Part shown: one piece after another, positions 58,723-64,000 of the stretch
How positions within the stretch are numbered: the first letter of the stretch is position 1
Layout: each line of letters opens with the position of its first letter
Assembly: GCF_020687745.1 (NCBI RefSeq)
Contig: NZ_JAJEWK010000007.1
Coordinates: forward strand, 86,074-150,073
From: Chryseobacterium sp. MFBS3-17
Lineage (GTDB): Bacteria > Bacteroidota > Bacteroidia > Flavobacteriales > Weeksellaceae
Direction: 5' to 3'
Length of the DNA stretch: 64,000 nt
Translations under genes and position numbers: made by a program
Notes under the pieces: model-generated
Seen by the model: only the letters and a program-made list of their open reading frames with translations
Told to the model about the DNA's origin: nothing
Databases searched by the model: none

Positions 58723-60933
58723 ATGCCGACGGTTCCTTCAAATGCTTTGGCAACTTCCTCTGACTCTACTGGTCGAAATGTTCGTGCAGAATGGGCTGCG
58801 GAGTCGTTTTTCCTTTTAGAAAAAGATAAAACGTTTTCGCAAAGTATAAATGATAAATTTGGAATAAAAGGAACTGGCGCAAGTTCAACATTTAGAACAA
58901 CTTCTAAGATAACTTATACCGGAAAAGTATTTACTATTTGTCAGGCACAGTTGTTTGTACAACCCAATTCCGGAGATCCTGCCAAAGTAAATGTTATTCT
59001 GAAACCTTTCTCACAACCGATGAAAGGTTTGGCAATAAAATACATTATATATCGGGGACTTTTAAAAAACGATTTTTTTGATAATAATCATCAGGTATTG
59101 CAAAGTAGCGGAAGTTCGACCGATTTTATTACCCGAATTCGCGAAGACTTTGCTAAATTTTATGGTGCGAATGGAGTTAATACCACACCACCACCTTTTT
59201 TGGCAGAATATATTGGTTATCCAGCTTTTAATCCACAACCGGGACAGGCACAAAACGACACGGATTTAATCGACGATTACTTCTTCAAAAAATCGTGGGA
59301 AGAAGATGCCAACGGACAAATCACACAACCGGAAAAGCAAGCATATGAACTACCCATTATTCCACAAGGTGTTTATCTTGGAAACACGAGTGGAGAATTA
59401 GGAATTGATATAGTACTGAACGAAGGAGACTTTAGTATCGAAAATGATCCCAATCCATTCCAACTCAATTTACAATACGCAAGAGCTGCTGATTTTGAAC
59501 TGATTCCTACAGGTAATGATTTTCAAAAGAAGCTCATTCGGGAATCAGCAACACAGTTTATGGATATTGCAGCGTTTTACGGAATGCACGCACAAGGAAA
59601 AGGAAAACTGAAAGTAAATACCCAAACCAATGCTTTGCAAACGGTAGATGAAATATACGGTGCAATACAAAGTTTCCAAACCGCACAAACTTCTTATCTG
59701 TACATCCAGAGCAACCGTCAACGGTCATATAACTTTTATGGAAATTATGCAGAATCTGCTACCAACGATAACAATATCAAAATTGGTAACGATATCAATA
59801 ACCTTTTAGAAACCCAGTTTGAAGAAAATTGGCCCATTTGGGAATTGAATAATCTACCACAATTGGTTGTCCAGCTCACTACCGATAATAATGATGCTGC
59901 CGCATTATATGTAAAACAAGGAATTTTGAGTGAAAATACAGTTCATGAAGATTATTTCATCCGCAATGAAAACCTATTACAACAAGCCGGAACCAATATC
60001 AATACCAACTACACCAAACCTTTTACGTTTAATTTTCTAAAAACGGCTAATAATGAAAGTTTAGCTTGTATAGTTCAATTGGTGTACGAAGGAAAGCTGA
60101 TTTCTGTTGCAGATCAAGTACCAACAGGTGATCCTAACAATCCTACGCAAACGGTGTATCGTTATATGAAAGATATTGATGATATTTTTGGGCTGATTAA
60201 TGCAGAACCACACATCAAGTCTCCTACCGATTCTGAATTGTATTATATCGTTGATCAGAATTTGTTACTGATTAATTTTGAAAATAAAACAGGAGGGCAA
60301 GATATTGCCACAGTTACCACCAAACGCACCCAAGATGAGGTTTTGAAAGATGATGACCAAACCTTATCCCGAATTACGTTTGAAACTTTACTGAATGACA
60401 TCCGTCAAAATACCGGTTCTTTCTTCCAAAGTCTCTCGGCTTACAAAGACAATTCCAACAGTGGGGTGATGGCTTTTAGCAAACAGCTTAACAATTTTTA
60501 CCAACCAGAAAGTCCCTATTACCTGCAAACCGAAGTTTTTACAGGCGCTGATGGGATTACGATTACGGGATTGTCTTTACACTCTAGCGACGGAGCCATC
60601 CCAAGCAAAAAACTTTTAGGCATCACAAAAGAGGAAAACGATCAACTGAAAGGTCTGATTACACAACATAACCTAAACAACCCGAAAGTATATTTTAAGA
60701 ATGATTTAGAAGACGAAGAAAGCTATTACACTTCTTCTGAAGGCACCGAATACCGAAAATACAGCATCTGTATTTTGGGTGAAAACCAAAACGGCGCACT
60801 GGAGTTCTATGAACCTGCTACCAAAATCTACGTCACAACCATCGACAACCGAACCTATGCTACTGAAACCTATAGTAAGTGGGTGCCAAAAATTGAAAGA
60901 ACACAAATGATAATTTCAAGTTTTTTTATTTAA
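58723..60933 (+). CDS. Large protein of unknown function in toxin-like cluster
   Basis: A 736-residue protein starting at ATG 58723; no signal peptide. The N-terminal 130 residues (SFFLLEKDKTFSQSINDKFG, then FTICQAQLFVQPNSGDPAKVN) are beta-rich and the remainder is Asn/Gln-rich mixed. It is three bases from the next gene, so probably co-translated with it. It may be an adaptor or carrier for the 1009-residue protein, by context only. Confidence 0.7.
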   Translation: MPTVPSNALATSSDSTGRNVRAEWAAESFFLLEKDKTFSQSINDKFGIKGTGASSTFRTTSKITYTGKVFTICQAQLFVQPNSGDPAKVNVILKPFSQPMKGLAIKYIIYRGLLKNDFFDNNHQVLQSSGSSTDFITRIREDFAKFYGANGVNTTPPPFLAEYIGYPAFNPQPGQAQNDTDLIDDYFFKKSWEEDANGQITQPEKQAYELPIIPQGVYLGNTSGELGIDIVLNEGDFSIENDPNPFQLNLQYARAADFELIPTGNDFQKKLIRESATQFMDIAAFYGMHAQGKGKLKVNTQTNALQTVDEIYGAIQSFQTAQTSYLYIQSNRQRSYNFYGNYAESATNDNNIKIGNDINNLLETQFEENWPIWELNNLPQLVVQLTTDNNDAAALYVKQGILSENTVHEDYFIRNENLLQQAGTNINTNYTKPFTFNFLKTANNESLACIVQLVYEGKLISVADQVPTGDPNNPTQTVYRYMKDIDDIFGLINAEPHIKSPTDSELYYIVDQNLLLINFENKTGGQDIATVTTKRTQDEVLKDDDQTLSRITFETLLNDIRQNTGSFFQSLSAYKDNSNSGVMAFSKQLNNFYQPESPYYLQTEVFTGADGITITGLSLHSSDGAIPSKKLLGITKEENDQLKGLITQHNLNNPKVYFKNDLEDEESYYTSSEGTEYRKYSICILGENQNGALEFYEPATKIYVTTIDNRTYATETYSKWVPKIERTQMIISSFFI

Positions 60934-60936
60934 GTT

Positions 60937-63900
60937 ATGGAATTAGCAGGAATTTTATATGGTGATTATGATGGGAAAGGGAATCATTTGGTTGTAAGAA
61001 CTAGTGATTTTAATAATCTCTTATATACTTTGGATGGATATCTGATAGGTTTTTCTAAAAGCAATCAGAATAATATTAACATAGATTATTTTCATTTTAA
61101 AAAAACTGACTTTAAAGAAGATGAGAATGAAAATATAAATGCTGGGTTTTATTCACTTGAAGATTGGTTGGAATATTGGGCCGATAAAAAAAAATTGAGT
61201 GAAATAAGGAAGTTTGAGTACATTAATTTTCGTTTTGTTCAAGAAAATGACGTAGTTGTAGTTGAGATTCAAAATACAGATTTTAACAGCCCTAAGTATA
61301 ATCAAATAAAAAAATATGAATATACTTGGAATTTGCCGAATCAATACTTAATTGCTGATGTTCCTGCCGGAATTTTAATAACCCCGACAATACAGGATTA
61401 CTATCCGAATGTAACGGCTACCTCATTTTTTACTAATACCAAATATCTGATTAATCAATATTCTTCAATTGAAACTAAACAGAATATTGCTAAAAATTTA
61501 ATTTATGCTTCATATTGCATGCACCATATTTGTAATAGCATATTTCCGTTATTTACTAGTAATGAGCATCAAATTTTAATTCAAGAACAAAAAAATTACT
61601 GGACATATCCCTTTTCTTCAAATGTATCATCGCTTAGTGAAATTGAATTGCTAAATATTACAAAAGATTTTTACCTGGAAATTTTAAATTTTTATATTAC
61701 AGGATTTAGAAATAAAATAAGAATTCAAGATGCAGTGGGAGATAAGAAATTTTTCTTTCTATCTCTTCTTATGAGTGTTAATTCATTAATTCCATTAACT
61801 GCAAATATAAAATTGACCATTTTAAAATCATGTGCCGATGAAATGAGTCGTTTCTTTGAAAGAGATGCTGTTGAAAACCTAATTGTAAGAGTGACAAGTG
61901 CATTTGATTCTAATACTGTGGGTCAGATTAATGACTTTTTAGATGGACTAATTAGCGAAAATAATGAAATAAAAACAGATAAAGAAAGTATTAACCTCTA
62001 TCGATATATTTATGATCGTATGAGTGAAAGTTGGAATCTTACGACTGGATTAATGCAATTGTCTAATTGGGTTATTGAAACCGATTTTAAACCAACGGAT
62101 ACAAAGGGTGCATTTGTACAGTCTTTGTATGTGTTGTGGCAATTTAGTAAATACAATCCATATGATGATTTTGGTGAAATTAAACAAAATGTTATTGGCT
62201 TTAAAATTTTAGATACTAGCAATAACCCTAAAATTTCATATAATGTAATTGGTGACAGTGGGATAAACAAACTTTTCTATTACTCACATGAGTCAGCATC
62301 TGAATTAATATCATATACTTCCAATAATATAAATTATTTTTATTATGATCTGATTTATTCCAGTGCGTCACCAATCGTCATCCCTTACAATGTTGAAAAA
62401 AAGGTTGGTTTATATTTAAATAAATTTACTTTTCAGTTTGAAAATAATAAAATAGCTGTATTAGAAGAATATGAAGGAACGTTTGAAAGTGAAAATAGTC
62501 CTGCTATAGAATCTATAAGTCATGCTCTATATGGGACATATGAAATTTTTCAACCTGTTAGTTTACTTAACACTAAAATAGATAGTATTGTTCCAATATT
62601 AACGACAACTGGAAACACTGCCGAAATAAATGGACTAACATTAAATTCTTTTATACCAATTTTTGTGTTAAAGTATTATGATGATTCTAATGATAGAAGC
62701 AATACTGAAACTATGCTTGGATATACGGTTGATGGAGTTCTGACTTTTAGTGGGATTGGAAACCTAACAAAATTACGTCACTTAAGATGGGCTGCTTTGG
62801 GAGCAACAGAGTTTGGAATATTTACCAAACAAGGGTTACGTGTTTTATTAGGAGGACTTGAGTTTTCGGCTGGTGCAGTTGGTTACCTTGCAAATTTTAT
62901 TGATTGTAATGCAAATGATGAATTTTGTAAAAATTTTAAAAATTTCGTTATGGCATTTCAGCTTGCTACTCTGTCTCTTACAGTAGGTGACAATCTTGCA
63001 ACATTTGCAATGAGAAAAAGTGCTAAAGGAATGGTAAAAGCGACCGGGAAAACAACAGAAGCCGAGATTATAGCTGAAATCAAGAGTAGACTTTCCGCAA
63101 TGAATGGAAACAATTCGAATACTACTGTTTTAGACGAATTATCCAATAATATCTATAGTTTTGTTGTTCCACTTCCCATTGGTTTAATAAAGCTAATTAT
63201 AAATAAAATCAAGAAAGCATTTGACAAAGTATCTTGGGACTTGCATCCATCATATACTGATGCATTTTTAACTGATTACATAAAGCTTTGCAGAGAAGAA
63301 TTAAATTTGCTTGACGAAGATATTATAGATTTAGTTGTAATTGCAAATAAACAGGGGAAGGATGGGATTAAATTTATTCCGCCCAATGAACTAATTAAAC
63401 AAACTGTTTTTTGCATCAAAGAAATCAAAATAAGAGGATATACAGCTGGATTTAATGATTTAATTCAATATAAACAATTCTGTAATGTGGTGAAAAACCA
63501 ATTTATTCAAAATATTGACAATTTGGCAGGTGAGCTATCAAGTCATATCGGTAGTTTAGATATCGTCGTAAAAGGTTCTGCTGTACGAACTTTAAGAGAA
63601 GGTGATCCTTTGGTTTCTCTTTCAGGAGCTGCAATACCAGTCAAAAGAGCTGATGATATAGATATGGCATTTAGATTAGACCCTACTGATTATGATAACT
63701 TTGTTGAAGAGTTAAAAATGGTGGCCATAGACATTCTGCCTACTGCTGATGCAGATATATTAATCAAAAAAATTAATAAAACAGATGGGAAACTACAATA
63801 TGATGAGATTATGGAATATTTTCCAATCGGAAATTCTGATTTCACAAAAAAAATTAAGGAAGCCGCAGGGTCACACACTAACTTTTATTCCGATAAGATC

Positions 63901-63966
63901 GGATTCGCAATAATAAAGAAGGGTGGAAAATATGATAAAAAACCTGAAATTTCATTTAAATATTAG
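60937..63966 (+). CDS. Large protein with C-terminal nucleotidyltransferase-like toxin domain
   Basis: A 1009-residue protein. A hydrophobic stretch about residues 640-690 (VLLGGLEFSAGAVGYLANF, FQLATLSLTVGDNLATF) may insert into membranes. The last about 150 residues hold the nucleotidyltransferase fold marks: KGSAVR (879-884), then ADDIDMAFRLDP with Asp907 and Asp909 in DxD, and a later acidic DADILI. Toxins of this fold modify RNA or proteins by adding nucleotides. No signal peptide; delivery by a dedicated system is inferred. Confidence 0.7.
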   Translation: MELAGILYGDYDGKGNHLVVRTSDFNNLLYTLDGYLIGFSKSNQNNINIDYFHFKKTDFKEDENENINAGFYSLEDWLEYWADKKKLSEIRKFEYINFRFVQENDVVVVEIQNTDFNSPKYNQIKKYEYTWNLPNQYLIADVPAGILITPTIQDYYPNVTATSFFTNTKYLINQYSSIETKQNIAKNLIYASYCMHHICNSIFPLFTSNEHQILIQEQKNYWTYPFSSNVSSLSEIELLNITKDFYLEILNFYITGFRNKIRIQDAVGDKKFFFLSLLMSVNSLIPLTANIKLTILKSCADEMSRFFERDAVENLIVRVTSAFDSNTVGQINDFLDGLISENNEIKTDKESINLYRYIYDRMSESWNLTTGLMQLSNWVIETDFKPTDTKGAFVQSLYVLWQFSKYNPYDDFGEIKQNVIGFKILDTSNNPKISYNVIGDSGINKLFYYSHESASELISYTSNNINYFYYDLIYSSASPIVIPYNVEKKVGLYLNKFTFQFENNKIAVLEEYEGTFESENSPAIESISHALYGTYEIFQPVSLLNTKIDSIVPILTTTGNTAEINGLTLNSFIPIFVLKYYDDSNDRSNTETMLGYTVDGVLTFSGIGNLTKLRHLRWAALGATEFGIFTKQGLRVLLGGLEFSAGAVGYLANFIDCNANDEFCKNFKNFVMAFQLATLSLTVGDNLATFAMRKSAKGMVKATGKTTEAEIIAEIKSRLSAMNGNNSNTTVLDELSNNIYSFVVPLPIGLIKLIINKIKKAFDKVSWDLHPSYTDAFLTDYIKLCREELNLLDEDIIDLVVIANKQGKDGIKFIPPNELIKQTVFCIKEIKIRGYTAGFNDLIQYKQFCNVVKNQFIQNIDNLAGELSSHIGSLDIVVKGSAVRTLREGDPLVSLSGAAIPVKRADDIDMAFRLDPTDYDNFVEELKMVAIDILPTADADILIKKINKTDGKLQYDEIMEYFPIGNSDFTKKIKEAAGSHTNFYSDKIGFAIIKKGGKYDKKPEISFKY

Positions 63967-63971
63967 AAACT

Positions 63972-64000
63972 ATGATAAAGTATACAAATATTGATGGGAA
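63972..64000 (+). CDS. Start of a gene cut by window edge, possible immunity gene
   Basis: ATG at 63972, six bases after the stop of the toxin-like gene, opens a frame (MIKYTNIDG) that runs off the window. Small genes directly behind polymorphic toxins are often immunity genes. Only nine codons are visible. Confidence 0.4.

Overview
The window looks like DNA of a Flavobacteriia-type Bacteroidetes (Chryseobacterium/Elizabethkingia-like). It is AT-rich outside the prophage, start codons lack Shine-Dalgarno runs, promoters match TTG ... TAnnTTTG, and the transfer genes are of the Bacteroidetes Tra type. The genus is an inference.

Region 1 (1 to about 31127) is most of a Mu-like transposable prophage. 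Its left end, transposase and repressor lie outside the window. From 1 to 6814 there is a rightward early operon of small genes, including a DUF3164 protein and a GemA/gp16-like protein. It is interrupted at about 2117-4530 by AT-rich genes (a DNA adenine methyltransferase and three small proteins) carrying integron cassette-like ends. From 7308 to 14182 a leftward block encodes gp37-like, tail completion, MuF-like (with a fused HEYGH metallopeptidase domain), DUF935 portal, gp36-like and both terminase proteins. From 14354 to 29116 a rightward block encodes prohead protease/scaffold, capsid, sheath, tube, a frameshifted tail chaperone, tape measure, baseplate and fibres. Lysis genes follow (a probable one-protein spanin and an M15 endolysin). 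Last comes a thymidylate synthase-like protein with the Asp typical of dCMP hydroxymethylases, in the place where Mu keeps mom. Repeats at 31075-31127 look like transposase-binding sites of the right end.

Region 2 (31128 to about 56700) is a leftward conjugative module of an integrative element: a giant Toprim-methylase-helicase protein, a lipoprotein, two accessory proteins, an M23 peptidase, a VirD4-like coupling protein, TraN, TraM, a TraL-position protein, TraK, TraJ, four periplasmic proteins sharing a C-terminal signature, a VirB4-type TraG with an inserted J-domain, TraF, TraE, a membrane-anchored acidic protein, a ParA-type ATPase, a relaxase and its accessory protein. A higBA toxin-antitoxin pair sits inside on the opposite strand. 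The prophage ends about 25 bases past the stop codon of the giant gene, so it probably jumped into the conjugative element.

Region 3 (57190-64000) carries rightward cargo: a secreted protein, a 736-residue protein of unknown type, and a 1009-residue protein ending in a nucleotidyltransferase-like domain that resembles a polymorphic toxin tip, followed at once by the start of a small gene that may be its immunity gene.
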